Below, in pieces: positions 36,080 through 47,922 of a stretch of DNA of 64,000 bases. Source of the stretch: Glycine soja (taxonomy: Eukaryota > Streptophyta > Magnoliopsida > Fabales > Fabaceae); contig NC_041016.1 of the NCBI RefSeq assembly GCF_004193775.1, positions 11,432,697 through 11,496,696 of the forward strand. The letters run 5' to 3'. The notes beneath the pieces are model-generated. The model was not told the origin of the DNA. It worked only from the letters and a program-made list of their open reading frames with translations, and did not search any database. The translations under genes were made by a program, and so were the position numbers. Positions within the stretch are counted from its first letter, which is position 1; each line of letters begins with the position of its first letter.

Positions 36080-37455
36080 TGTTAACTCATTGGCAAGTAC
36101 ACCAAATTGTCTCAAGTAGTAAAGTACTCGGAAGTCCGAGTGTCGAATCTACAGAAATTTTGTTTGTACTTAAATTGATGCAAACACAATTTACAAGCAA
36201 GAGATAAGAAATTTAAATGTAAAATTTAAAGAAAGTAAGAGATAAGAAAGATAAGAAATTTAAAATAGAAGATTATAAGATAAAAATTTAAAGCGATAAG
36301 AAATTTAAAGAAAAAAAAAGTAGAAGATAAAATAGATGATTTTAAAGTAAAAGATAAAAAATGTAGAAGATAGAGATAACGATGCTTAAAGATAAATTCA
36401 GAATTTAAATATGTTGGGGGTATAACATGCCAAAACTAAACTACGAGTGATACAATGTGAATGATTTTCTCTATCAAATGATATTCATGTTTCCACTCAC
36501 ACATCTACTAAGACACTATATTGGTGCATGAATAACCTAATTTATCTATTCTTTTCTCCCAATTTTTTTTACAAAGATAAAAATAATAAATCGTATTAAG
36601 ATTAGAGATGCATGAAATAGGTTAAATGAATATCAATTTATTTCTAGCAATGATTTCATTTAGATACCCTTTCCCAGTTCTTTAGAAAATAACCATTTTT
36701 CAATGCATCATCCTTTAAACACTATATGGATGGTCAAACCATAACAAACAATTAGGCACAGAAAAGAACAATAGAAATAGAATTGCATAAGATAGATAAT
36801 AAGAAATAGTTACATTACAAAAGTTGGTCTGTCAGACTCTTAACAATGAGGGTTTAACCTCTCATTGTCATGAGAAACTTTACACTTCAGGGGCTGATGT
36901 GGATAGAAGAAGAGGGATGGATAAAGGAAGAGAAAAGGGATAATGGACATAGAAAGAGGGTTTCCCCTATTAGAGATGCTCATGCTTAAGATGTATTCAT
37001 TAGAGAGCTCTAAGTCTTCATATCTCGATGTGTAGGTGTTGGTGTCTCTTTTTTCTCTTCTGCTTCCTACTCCTTTTATAGGTTGTAGCTTAATTTCCAC
37101 ATGATCTCGCGCTTAGCACAGACTTTCACGTTAAGCGCACCTTTAGACTTCTTCATGGACCTTTTTTGCGCTAAGCGTGAGCTGGCCGCTAAGCGAGGAG
37201 ACGTGTTGGAACTGTCTTGTGCGCTAAGCAAGCTGTCTAATTCTTTCAACTTTTCTTCAAGGTTTTTTCTTCCAACTTTTGCCTGAATTTTCCTCTAAAG
37301 CATTTGAAATCTTCTTCTTTTAAATTCTGCTAATAAAAAACTGCAAAGATATTAATTTCTTTATTATTTCATTAAAAATAACAATAAAGTAAATAAATTA
37401 CAATCATTTTTAGTCAAAATTGACTATCAAATTAACTCAAATTTTATAGTTATCA
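36080..37455 (-). repeat. 5' LTR of the gypsy relic (array copy 1)
   Basis: 1376-base LTR bounded by TG...CA. Contains several GCGCTAAGCG-type motifs at about 37108-37215. Confidence 0.75.
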
Positions 37456-37460
37456 ATTGA

Positions 37461-38157
37461 AAAAAAATACAGGGGAGAAAAGATGATTTGAAAGGAAAAG
37501 GTTATATAAGGAATTTGATTTTTTTTTTAAAGGAGAGTGTACTTGCCAAAAAAAAGGGAGCTGATATAGCAAAATCCCAGTCAACATTGGTTACCGTATT
37601 CTATACATGAAACTTCTATTTGACACTTAATGAAACTTCTTTCACCTGGCTCATTTTAAGGTAAAATGTTAAATAATGGAATGCACTGCGTTGGTGAATG
37701 CATTTTAATTTATATACATAAACTTATCAATATCAATTATTTAGGAATAAGTATTTAATTTATAATCACAAAATATTCAATTTGTGCCAATAAATATAGG
37801 AGTAAATATATATTATGAAGAAACTTGCGTTAACAGATGGGATGTAATCAATTTTAGTCCTTCATTTAGTACCAGAAAGCCAAAAAGTAGTAACATGAAA
37901 AGCAAACTAACCACTTGCCGCATAGCGCATGCAACTAAATTAAAGGAACTTATGGACATCCTCCAACATAGAGAATATCTTGTAACCATCCTTTGTCATT
38001 TAATTGAGTGACGCTCAATTTTACCTTCCTAACATCTTAACTCCAAAAATAAAGAATACTTAAGAGCTTCTCATTTCCCATACTCATGCCTCACACAAAA
38101 GCCACAAAACACAAATTCTAACTTCACATTCTCACCGCCCCCCCCCCCCCCCAAGAC
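37461..38157. other. Spacer upstream of pectinesterase pseudogene (unit 1)
   Basis: A+T-rich sequence with a 75-codon frame (37784-38011) that matches no family I know. It ends in a 15-base C-run (38138-38152) just before the ATG; the run is 14 in unit 2 and 15 in unit 3. Confidence 0.5.
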
Positions 38158-39480
38158 ATGGCTTCTCCTCTTTCGCGGTTGTCTTTTCATGCTTCATCAT
38201 TCATAGTGGCAATTCTCATTTTTTGCATGTCACACTGTGCTCTTGGCATTGATGGACAAACGGTCATAGACTCTCCTCTATTAACAGAAAAGTTAGGAAT
38301 CAATCGCACAGAAAAGGTGCACATACCGGAGAATAAGCCTTATATATTCATGAGAGGAAATGGAAAAGGAAAAACTGCCATAGTTTGGTCTCAAAGCTCT
38401 GAAGACAATGTGGCTTCTGCCACCTTTAAAGTCGAAGCACACGACTTCATTGCCTTTGGAATTAGCTTCAAGGTCAATTCTCTCTATATACTTAAAACTT
38501 TGCAACCTTATGCTGGAAAAGAGGGTTGGAAATTAAAAAAAATTTATCATGAGCAAATATTTTGTAATAAAATTTAAAGAATATCAAGCATTGTAATTTG
38601 AATATTTTTTACTTTTATCCACATCAAGCTAAAAATTTGAACAAAGTTGTGATAATTATTTTGTTGTTCTTTTCATTGCAGAATTAGGCACCTACGGGGG
38701 TTGCGTATACCTCGCAAAACCAATCAGTGGCAGCAGACAAAGTGGCATTTTATCATTGCGCATTTTACAGTACTCAACACTCTCTTCGATTGCAAAGGTT
38801 GACATTACTACGATAGTTGTTACATTCAAGGGTCAATTGATTTCATATTTGGCCGTGGCAGATAGATCTTCCATGTAAGTAATTACTAGTGTCTTTTCAT
38901 GCATGTTTTTCCTAATGTTAATTATTATGAGTGAACCACGCACTAAATACATTTTCATGCAGAAAGCGGATATATATTTGTGGTGGATGACAAGAGGGTA
39001 ACGATTAAAGGTTCAGTCACTGCTCAAAATAGGGAAAGTGAAGGTGAGATGAGTGGGTTTATCTTCATCAAAGGCAAGGTTTATGACATTGGTGGGGTGT
39101 ACCTAGGAAGAGCAAAGGGCCCTTATTCTAGGGTGATTTTTGCTGAGACGTATCTATCCATGACCATTGTCCCAGAAGGGTGAACCAATTGGAGCTATGA
39201 TGGTAGCACAAAGTAAGAAAAATCGCCAATTGAACTTCCTCTTATATTTGTACATAGTATAGTTATGTATTTATGTTCATGAGAATATTGATTGATTAAC
39301 TGTGTGGTAATTGATTAAAATTATAGAAATCTATAACATGCGGAGTACAAATGCTATGGACCTGGAGCTTTAACAACGGGGCGTGCTCCTTGGTCGAAGC
39401 AACTAACTAAGGAAGAAGTTGCTCCCTTCATATCTATTGATTACACTGATGGCAAGAATTGGTTGCCAGCGTGGGTATAA
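38158..39480 (+). pseudogene. Pectinesterase (PPME1-like) pseudogene, unit 1
   Basis: Remains of a secreted pectin methylesterase (CE8), which removes methyl esters from wall pectin. Former exons are 38158-38472, 38682-38874, 38963-39212 and 39327-39480, with splice signals still visible. Recognisable blocks are a signal peptide, KVHIPENKPYIFMRGNGKGK, FKVEAHDFIAFGISF, VAFYHCAFYST, CYIQGSIDFIFGRGR (catalytic Asp region), VTIKGSVTAQNRES, VYLGRAKGPYSRVIFAETYL and APFISIDYTDGKNWLPAW. Disabling changes are a missing segment after residue 50 (the GDF...IYRE region), TAG at 38685, a frameshift near 38771-38783, TGA at 38800, TGA for Trp at 39181 and TAA for Tyr at 39334. All these are shared with units 2 and 3, so the gene died before the array formed. 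Confidence 0.9.
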
Positions 39481-40113
39481 TTGTGTTGTGTTCGCATGCA
39501 AAGCTTTTAAATATGAAAAATGAAGGATGTGGATATAAAAGAGACTCTTGAATATGCAGTTGGATTGTTTAGCGGAAGCTAAATTGTGTAGCCACTTTGT
39601 CATGACACAGTTGGTACGTTATAGTAGTACTTTAGATTTATGCCTAGCTAGCAATTTAGATAGAATTTAAACTATCAAAGATCTGTTTTTAAGAGTAGGT
39701 ATTGTTATTGCCTTGTACTTTTTCTTCTTTGGCTCTTGTTAATGCTACGCAAAATGATTTGTGTTAAACCAGAAACATGCCACTTCAAGTGTTTGTTATT
39801 TTTATAGATTGTTTTACATTCACAAGTTAAATATTGTGGTAATGGTAGTGTTCATGTCAATTAAGTAAGCAAAAGCTAGAACACTAGCTCCACATAAATA
39901 AAAGGAAATTAATTAATAATAATATATATATGCCAAAACTTAAGATTATATCAAGAATTCACATTTATTCATTAATTTATATTATCTTATATTTGCATCC
40001 ATATATGGATGAACATGATAAAATTCAATAATTTATTTAATTAATGTATATTATTGCATGCTACATCCATGCAAGATAGCGTAAGATCATGTTTTTAGGA
40101 ATATTTATTTATA
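39481..40113. other. Spacer between pectinesterase pseudogene and glycine-rich gene (unit 1)
   Basis: A+T-rich DNA, with the two genes convergent. It should include the 3' UTR of the glycine-rich protein gene. No other gene is seen. The same applies to 49246-49878 and 59025-59657. Confidence 0.5.
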
Positions 40114-41205
40114 TTAATAGCCATCGCCACCAGCACTCCCACTTGCATGACCACCAGCTACTACTCCAAAGCCACCACCAACTCCACCTTTTCCACCTCC
40201 ATAGCCACCACCAACTCCTCCTCCAGTGCCACTACCAACACCACCTCCTCCAACTCCACCTTTTCCACCTCCAATGCCACCACCAGCACCACCTCCTCCT
40301 GAGCCTCCACCAACACCACCATTATGTCCACCTCCTCCACCAGCTCCTCCCCCAGTGTCACCTTCAGCACCACCTCCTGAGCCCCCACCAACACCACCAC
40401 CATGTCCACCTCCCATGCCACCATTATTAATTCCACCACATCCACCAGCTCCTCCTCCTTTACCACCTCCATAACCGCCACCAACACCAACTCCTCCTCC
40501 TCCAACACCACCACCATGTCCACCTCCTATGTTGCCTCCAGCCCCACTACCACCACCAGCTCCTCCTCCAATTCCACTACCATGTCCACCTCCAATGCCA
40601 CCACCATGTCCACCTCCGGCTTGACCACCTCCACCAGCACCTCCAGCTCCCCCTCCAATGCCACCACCATGTCCACCTCCGGCTTGACCACCTCCACCAG
40701 CACCTCCAGCTCCCCCTCCAATGCCACCACCATGTCCACCTCCTACGTTGCCTGCAGCACCACTTCCGGCTCCACCACCTCCACCCCCTCCTCCTCCAAT
40801 GCCACCAGCATGTCCTCCTCCTATCCCACCAGCACCACCTCCTCCAGCTCCTCCTCCAACACCACCACCTTCTCCTCCAATACCACCATGTCCACCTTCT
40901 ATGCCACCTCCAGCACCTCCACCCTTATCGCCTCCATAACCTCCACCAACACCACCTCCATAGCCTCCCCCAGCTCCACCACCTCCGCCAGCTCCTCCTC
41001 CTACACCACTCCCGTGTCCACCTCCAAACCCACCACCTGCACCTCCTCCAGCACCACCACCAAATCCACCTCCACCACCGCCAAAACCATCTCCTTCAAA
41101 GCCATCGATTAATTCATGTTTTTTTATTTTTTGGCATTCTGCTATTACTATCACTAGTAAAAAGAACACAGTAAATGTTCCAATACTCTTACGTAATTTT
41201 CCCAT
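40114..41205 (-). CDS. Glycine-rich secreted (cell-wall type) protein, unit 1
   Basis: 363 residues from ATG 41205. A hydrophobic signal peptide (MGKLRKSIGTFTVFFLLVIV, cleavage probably near AEC/Q, about residue 25) is followed by a short charged stretch (KIKKHELIDGFEGD) and then over 300 residues of Gly-rich repeats of GGGxGGG type with His, Ala, Ile, Val and Tyr. One 21-residue block (GGGQAGGGHGGGIGGG plus AGGAG) is repeated perfectly, a 63-base DNA repeat near 40618-40745. Such proteins are structural or stress-related wall proteins (class I GRP-like); no enzyme function is expected. An in-frame ATG eight codons upstream (41229) exists, but the signal peptide fits 41205. A TATA box lies 73-80 bases upstream. 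Long open frames on the opposite strand are by-products of the repeat. Confidence 0.85.
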   Translation of the reverse strand: MGKLRKSIGTFTVFFLLVIVIAECQKIKKHELIDGFEGDGFGGGGGGFGGGAGGGAGGGFGGGHGSGVGGGAGGGGGAGGGYGGGVGGGYGGDKGGGAGGGIEGGHGGIGGEGGGVGGGAGGGGAGGIGGGHAGGIGGGGGGGGGAGSGAAGNVGGGHGGGIGGGAGGAGGGGQAGGGHGGGIGGGAGGAGGGGQAGGGHGGGIGGGHGSGIGGGAGGGSGAGGNIGGGHGGGVGGGGVGVGGGYGGGKGGGAGGCGGINNGGMGGGHGGGVGGGSGGGAEGDTGGGAGGGGGHNGGVGGGSGGGGAGGGIGGGKGGVGGGGVGSGTGGGVGGGYGGGKGGVGGGFGVVAGGHASGSAGGDGY

Positions 41206-41277
41206 CACTGAACAATCACAGAAAATCAAACTAGAAATGTTTGTGCTGCTTGCAATTTGAAAGCTAACAAGGAGTAG

Positions 41278-41285
41278 TATTTATA
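41278..41285 (-). promoter_or_regulatory. TATA box of glycine-rich gene, unit 1
   Basis: TATAAATA on the minus strand in the context CCACTATAAATACTACTCC, 73-80 bases before the ATG, a typical plant spacing. Confidence 0.6.
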
Positions 41286-41289
41286 GTGG

Positions 41290-42815
41290 AAGCCACAGTA
41301 CGTGCCATTAATTCATGTTGTTGAGATCTCTCTCTCATTGTGATATTGATGCCTTTCCATAGTACTACTGTCCATCACTTGGCCAAAATAATTCAAACTA
41401 GTCTGGAACATGGTTACATGGAGTACGAGACTTTTTTTTTTCTATTCCTTTTTTGGCACCTAATAATCTATTAGTGTTTATGAAACAACTTTTATATCTG
41501 CTATACTCCTTAGAACACTAAGTTTTTAGAACCAAAAGAATTAATGTTAATAATACATCACATATATACTTTTTAATATATTTTAATTGTTAAGTAAAAT
41601 TTATATATAACTTGTTAAATCATGCAAAATTTATTAAATAATAAAAATAGATTTAAAATGTGTCATTATTTTTCTCTTATAGTTTCATCAATACTAGCTT
41701 TTGATACTAATTAATGACTTAAAAGCTAGTACTAGTTCACACCGATTCCACAAATGGCTTTACGATGTGGGAACAAGCTTGCTAATATCGTGGATGACAA
41801 GTGCCACGTAAAGCTTGGCCTTGTGGATCAAATCACAGTTGAAGATACGGTAAGGTTACTTGTATCAATTTTTGCTGCCGACAATTTTTACTCTGAAAAT
41901 GGGATGAAATTTAGTGGTTCTTTATCCATTCTTGACTTTGATCCATCACCTCGGCATTTGATTTTTTTTTTTTTACCAAATAAAGCACCAATTGAGCTCA
42001 AAATGATCGACAGCAAATTTAGTCGCAAAATTTTTTTTCAAACAAGAATGATCACTTCAAATAAAATTTACCATTTTCATTCAATTTTTTGTTAATTTGT
42101 CCAAGCTCAACTAAGATCTATTGTATCTGTTAATTAAAAAATAAGGATAGTTGATGGCGATTATTTCACAAGTTTAGTGCACTTTTTCATAATCTGGCCC
42201 GTTAAATATGCACTATCTTTCCTTTATTGAAACTACATTATTGCCATCCATGAATACACTGGTCAATAAAATTATGAAATTTTTTTAATTAATCATAGAA
42301 TAATACTAATATATGAGAACAATTAATGACAATTATTAGATCATAATTAAAAATAATAAACGATTGAGATTAAAACATTTAAAAATTTAAACTAAAATCT
42401 AACATAATCATCACATCTCTATCAGATTCACTAAACAAATCACATCATAAAATATCTTAATTATCATTTATCCATCACTATCATCATCACCGCCGCTACC
42501 TCTACTATCATGACGATCGTCATCGTTGTAGCCACCAACGACAGAGGTGACGACAACGATGACAACGACAAAGGTGATGACAATAATGATTATGATGGTG
42601 GAACCGACAATCATGATAATGATGGGTTGTTTGATATGCGTAAGGAAGTCATAATTGAAATCTTTATAGATTTAATTTTTTGTTTGATTAATTTTTTAAA
42701 TATTTTATGATATATTATATTTTAATTTGAAATTTTAAATATTTTAATCACAACCATTTATTATTTTTAATCTTGATATGATGATTATTATTAATTATTC
42801 TCATGTTTTTATAAG

Positions 42816-42859
<44 letters not shown>

Positions 42860-43202
42860 CTATATTAGTTAAGAATTTTTACATTAATAAATAATATAAA
42901 GAAATTTTATATTTTTATTCAATTATTAATTAAAATATATTATATGTGTGTTAATTTTTACTTAATAACCTTAAAAGTTATATATGTAATAATTTCTTAT
43001 TGGTTAATCATGTAAACAATACATAGAAATTAAAGTCTAGTATAAAGTAAAAACACCAACATAAATTGGGTATTGCAAAGGGCTAGCTAATTTCCTATGA
43101 TGTAGTATATTAATATTCAAATATCCACCGGGAGAAATGTCTAGACATTTAGAACTAACCATGCATTCAATGGGCAATCGAACTTGATTTCCAGAATGTT
43201 AT
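41290..43202. other. Intergenic DNA of unit 1 with one unassigned frame
   Basis: A 113-codon plus frame at 41754-42095 begins MALRCGNKLANIVDD and reaches a GTAAGG donor-like site after VEDT, so it could be a first exon, but I do not recognise it and no second exon is seen. A 66-codon Asp/Asn-rich frame (42510-42710) is low-complexity. An (AT)n tract is at 42818-42857. Equivalent regions are 51055-52981 (unit 2) and 60835-62738 (unit 3). Confidence 0.4.
42818..42857. repeat. (AT)n microsatellite, unit 1
   Basis: About 38-40 bases of alternating A/T. It is 14 bases longer in unit 2 and interrupted in unit 3. Confidence 0.95.
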
Positions 43203-43390
43203 CCAGAATGTTAAATTTGAGTCTGATTGCAAAACAGTTACGGATAGTTTCACCAACAATTCTAGAGGTTTTCTGATCTCAATGTTTTATTAGCTAAGTG
43301 TAGAGCCCATTTTACATCTATATCAAACTCTCAAGTGAATTTTGTGAAGAAAAAGTAAATTATGTTTCAAGCTTGTAACCATGTTCCTAT
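43203..43390 (+). mobile_element. RNase H-like relic of a non-LTR element, unit 1
   Basis: The plus strand reads NVKFESDCKTVTDSFTNNS and, after a frameshift, DLNVLLAKCRAHFTS and QVNFVKKKVNYVSS. This resembles the C-terminal RNase H domain of plant LINE-type polyproteins (F-x-SD-x-K ... DC-R ... V-F-V-x-R). Only about 60 residues remain. Confidence 0.5.
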
Positions 43391-43939
43391 TACTAACTAA
43401 CACATAGGCATATAGTCAATTTCTTTCTTAGCTATAACTACTTCTCTAGACCCAACACTAATGCTACTGAAAAGATAGTATTTTGAAACTAAAATACTAT
43501 AACATAAAAATTGTTGAATGATCTTAAAATTATGAAAGATTATGTTCATTTTATTAATATTTTGACACCTAAACCTCAAATAATTGTGATCACTCGCTTT
43601 ATTTATTGAGTTATAATTTTTTTAATGTTAATTTAATTTTTATTAAACAAATAATTATTTTTTTCTCTTACGTAAAATAAACATTAACATGCAAATAAAA
43701 TTAACAAAACCTTAAGCAGCAGCATTTTCAGGAAAATATGATAAGTTTTAAAGATATTATTCTTAGTACAAAATCACTTGAAAATTTTTACAAGAATTTT
43801 ATTAGCCACTAAACTCATAATTTGTAATCCTCACTACTTTTAAATTATTTCAAGTTTTGTGGGAACCGGACCTTCCAAATCTAATCAATTGTTTGAGTAT
43901 GAATAGAACAAATCCACTTTTATATTATAAAAGAATATC

Positions 43940-45425
43940 TCAAGAAACTAGGAAACTAATAATAATAATAAAAACATGGAAACTAAAATATATATGAATA
44001 TATTTTGTTATTGTAATTTAGGTAAGCATATATTTAGGAAACTAATTATATGCTTAACAAACTAAATATATTCACATATATCTTAACACACCCCGCAGTC
44101 GAAGTAGGAGGACGACGGACACTGAGACTGTCCCTAAAATCATCAAACAACGGCGGGATTTTCCACTGCCGAACCCACAACCACCGCCACTGGATTTTTT
44201 TTTTCAGAATTCTTGCGATATCCAGATGGCTTCCCACGGTGCTGCTGGTCCGAATGTGAGAAATTTGAGTCATATACGGATTGTGAGGCAGCCACCATTG
44301 CCGACTCCGAACCTGTGTCAGCCTCCTTTGCCAATCCGACTTCCTCAAGTGTGAGCATCGATCGAGCCTGATAAAACGAAGGTATAGGATCACTCTGCCG
44401 AATTAACGTCCCTACACCTCGATATGCACTTGTGAGACCCGAAACAAGTTGAATGACGAGGCGACTCTCTGGCACCGGTGTTCCAACATTTTTCAACTGA
44501 TCAGCAAGGGACTTGAGACGTTGACGATATGCCAAAGCAGTTGGAAAATTCTCCATCTTAGTATTGGAGAATTCATCCTCAAGAGTTACCACACTGGAAT
44601 GTTTGTTGTCTTGAAAAATTCCAAGCATCCATGGCCATGGCATCGGGTTCAATAATTGTATGCAACAAGTCATTGGAGATGGTTGTATAAAGCCAGGAAA
44701 GAACTGTAGCATCAAGAGTCGACCATAATTCCTTTTCATCCTCAGTCGTAGGTACCTTCTCTTTGCCGTTGGCAGGAGGAATAATGTGATGAAGGACCTT
44801 ATGAGAATGTGCAGTAATTTTAAAAAGCTCTGCCCATGTAGAGTATTGGACATTCTCCATTTCAAAAGTGATGAAGATATGGTTGCGTATATTGGAAACC
44901 GCAAGAGCTGGATGGAAAGAACTCTTGTTATCCGTCATGGCGGTGAGAAAAAGAAGAAGAAATAAGAGAGATGAAGGAAAGGTAAGGTAAGGGAAGAGAT
45001 TTGAGAGAGAGATGAAGGAAAGGTAAGGGAAGAGATTTCAGAGATAGAGAGAGATATATAAGGGATTTGAGAGAGAGATGAAGGGAAGGTAAGGAAAGGA
45101 AAGGAAAGGGATTTGAGAGAGAAAGGCAGCGAGCAAAAGGATTCACCGGGGACCCGGTGAGGGACGATTTTTCCTTATTCCCTCAACCAAGCTCTGATAC
45201 CATAAAAAAATATTTTCCTCCACGATTTCATTCACTGACTTGGAATATGGAATATATATAATGTAATGTAGAAGACGTAATCTAAAAAAACTAGAAAACT
45301 AATAATAATACAGGAAACTCAGAAACTAAGATATATGTAAATATATTTTGTTATTGTAATTTAGGTAAGCATATATTTAGGAAACTAATTATATATTTAA
45401 AAAACTAAATATATATATCTTAAAA
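43940..45425 (-). mobile_element. Gag-only Ty1/copia relic, unit 1
   Basis: Minus-strand element. The right LTR is about 45203-45425, and a left LTR is recognisable over about 43940-44088 (shared CTAAATTACAATAACAAAAT and TTTCCTAAATATATGC on the minus strand). The primer-binding site TGGTATCAGAGC (45202-45191) lies inside the right LTR. After a purine-rich repeated leader (45130-44940), gag starts at 44938 (MTDNKSSFHPALAVSNIRNH) and continues with a frameshift near 44610 into VTLEDEFSNTKMENFPTALA, YRQRLKSLADQLKNVG and VIQLVSGLTSAYRGVGT, a copia-type gag (UBN2 family). No integrase, RT or RNase H is present between gag and the left LTR. Confidence 0.8.
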
Positions 45426-45472
45426 TATTATATATTAAAAGTTTAATTATTCTGTGAGTCTTCGTATTTTGA

Positions 45473-47221
45473 CTAGAATTTTCCATGGAGTAAAGATGAC
45501 AATTATTATTGAAATGCTCTCCTCCATAAAAATCACAATTTACCGGTGGTGGGTTACTGACCCCTAATCGTATGCTTTCAAGATACTCAATCCACCTCTT
45601 TAAAATATCTTCCATGGATCAAGTTCTTCTAAAGTTCCACCCTGCAAACATAGACTCACAAGAAAAAAATACTTCTCTTTTTTTTGTTTAAAAAAAATAT
45701 AATTGAATAAAGAAAAATTGAAAAATAGTTTTTTTTAAAAAAAATAAAAATAAAAAGTTAAAGATAAAAATTGATTGTTTTAAAATTAGAATATGCAAAC
45801 AACCAAGTACGAAGAACAAAGCCTCTTGCAACGACACCAAAAATTTGTTAACTCATTGGCAAGTACACCAAATTGTCTCAAGTAGTAAAGTACTCGGAAG
45901 TCCGAGTGTCGAATCTACAGAAATTTTGTTTGTACTTAAATTGATGCAAACACAATTTACAAGCAAGAGATAAGAAATTTAAATGTAAAATTTAAAGAAA
46001 GTAAGAGATAAGAAAGATAAGAAATTTAAAATAGAAGATTATAAGATAAAAATTTAAAGCGATAAGAAATTTAAAGAAAAAAAAAGTAGAAGATAAAATA
46101 GATGATTTTAAAGTAAAAGATAAAAAATGTAGAAGATAGAGATAACGATGCTTAAAGATAAATTCAGAATTTAAATATGTTGGGGGTATAACATGCCAAA
46201 ACTAAACTACGAGTGATACAATGTGAATGATTTTCTCTATCAAATGATATTCATGTTTCCACTCACACATCTACTAAGACACTATATTGGTGCATGAATA
46301 ACCTAATTTATCTATTCTTTTCTCCCAATTTTTTTTACAAAGATAAAAATAATAAATCGTATTAAGATTAGAGATGCATGAAATAGGTTAAATGAATATC
46401 AATTTATTTCTAGCAATGATTTCATTTAGATACCCTTTCCCAGTTCTTTAGAAAATAACCATTTTTCAATGCATCATCCTTTAAACACTATATGGATGGT
46501 CAAACCATAACAAACAATTAGGCACAGAAAAGAACAATAGAAATAGAATTGCATAAGATAGATAATAAGAAATAGTTACATTACAAAAGTTGGTCTGTCA
46601 GACTCTTAACAATGAGGGTTTAACCTCTCATTGTCATGAGAAACTTTACACTTCAGGGGCTGATGTGGATAGAAGAAGAGGGATGGATAAAGGAAGAGAA
46701 AAGGGATAATGGACATAGAAAGAGGGTTTCCCCTATTAGAGATGCTCATGCTTAAGATGTATTCATTAGAGAGCTCTAAGTCTTCATATCTCGATGTGTA
46801 GGTGTTGGTGTCTCTTTTTTCTCTTCTGCTTCCTACTCCTTTTATAGGTTGTAGCTTAATTTCCACATGATCTCGCGCTTAGCACAGACTTTCACGTTAA
46901 GCGCACCTTTAGACTTCTTCATGGACCTTTTTTGCGCTAAGCGTGAGCTGGCCGCTAAGCGAGGAGACGTGTTGGAACTGTCTTGTGCGCTAAGCAAGCT
47001 GTCTAATTCTTTCAACTTTTCTTCAAGGTTTTTTCTTCCAACTTTTGCCTGAATTTTCCTCTAAAGCATTTGAAATCTTCTTCTTTTAAATTCTGCTAAT
47101 AAAAAACTGCAAAGATATTAATTTCTTTATTATTTCATTAAAAATAACAATAAAGTAAATAAATTACAATCATTTTTAGTCAAAATTGACTATCAAATTA
47201 ACTCAAATTTTATAGTTATCA
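45473..47221 (-). mobile_element. Gypsy relic 5' end with LTR, unit 2
   Basis: Duplicate of 35707-37455: gag start with CCHC-like knuckle, primer-binding region and full LTR (45846-47221). It lacks the rest of gag and the left LTR because the array junction cuts through gag. Confidence 0.85.
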
Positions 47222-47922
47222 ATTGAAAAAAAATACAGGGGAGAAAAGATGATTTGAAAGGAAAAGGTTATATAAGGAATTTGATTTTTTTTTTAAAGGA
47301 GAGTGTACTTGCCAAAAAAAAGGGAGCTGATATAGCAAAATCCCAGTCAACATTGGTTACCGTATTCTATACATGAAACTTCTATTTGACACTTAATGAA
47401 ACTTCTTTCACCTGGCTCATTTTAAGGTAAAATGTTAAATAATGGAATGCACTGCGTTGGTGAATGCATTTTAATTTATATACATAAACTTATCAATATC
47501 AATTATTTAGGAATAAGTATTTAATTTATAATCACAAAATATTCAATTTGTGCCAATAAATATAGGAGTAAATATATATTATGAAGAAACTTGCGTTAAC
47601 AGATGGGATGTAATCAATTTTAGTCCTTCATTTAGTACCAGAAAGCCAAAAAGTAGTAACATGAAAAGCAAACTAACCACTTGCCGCATAGCGCATGCAA
47701 CTAAATTAAAGGAACTTATGGACATCCTCCAACATAGAGAATATCTTGTAACCATCCTTTGTCATTTAATTGAGTGACGCTCAATTTTACCTTCCTAACA
47801 TCTTAACTCCAAAAATAAAGAATACTTAAGAGCTTCTCATTTCCCATACTCATGCCTCACACAAAAGCCACAAAACACAAATTCTAACTTCACATTCTCA
47901 CCGCCCCCCCCCCCCCCAAGAC

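Larger units (their letters stand above)
33471..37455 (-). mobile_element. Ty3/gypsy-type LTR retrotransposon relic
   Basis: Lies in minus orientation. The 5' LTR is at the right (36080-37455, 1376 bases, starting TGATAACT and ending GTTAACA on the minus strand). A matching 3' LTR at the left (33471-33571) keeps only its two ends, 101 bases, with the middle deleted. Flanks GTTGA (33466-33470) and ATTGA (37456-37460) fit a 5-bp target duplication with one change. Next to the 5' LTR a TTTTTGGTGTCGTTGC motif (about 36061-36076) is at the primer-binding position. Gag remnants lie at 35849-35304: a decayed CCHC-like knuckle (CDFYGGEHFNNNC), MENCWWEKELQPYNQYEEE and IPFGKLAKEVAKLP. Pol is not recognisable. 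The LTR has GCGCTAAGCG/GCGCTTAGC motifs seen in legume gypsy LTRs. The breakpoint of the tandem array lies inside its gag region. Confidence 0.75.
35707..45472. repeat. Tandem array unit 1 (9766 bp)
   Basis: First copy of a head-to-tail repeat. It starts at CTAGAATTTTCCATGG inside the gypsy gag and ends ...TCTTCGTATTTTGA. It contains the gypsy 5' end and LTR, pectinesterase pseudogene, glycine-rich protein gene, RNase H relic and copia gag relic. Confidence 0.95.

Noticed and set aside
38158..39480. Functional pectinesterase
   Set aside because: Multiple stop codons, a frameshift and a missing N-terminal segment, identical in all copies.
40226..41112. Long Pro-rich and Ser/Thr-rich frames opposite the glycine-rich gene (also in units 2 and 3)
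   Set aside because: They are the antisense and shifted readings of the GGN repeat; composition alone keeps them open.
15916..41205. A wall-modification gene cluster (GDSL, polygalacturonase, pectinesterase, glycine-rich protein)
   Set aside because: The polygalacturonase is a fragment and the pectinesterase is dead; these families are abundant in plants and their proximity is most simply chance.
41754..42095. 113-codon frame as an expressed gene
   Set aside because: No recognisable family; the second half is low-complexity, A+T-rich, and the unit 3 copy is broken. It is mentioned only as an unassigned frame.
42510..42710. Asp/Asn-rich 66-codon frame
   Set aside because: Low-complexity GAY/AAY repeat with no signal peptide or domain.
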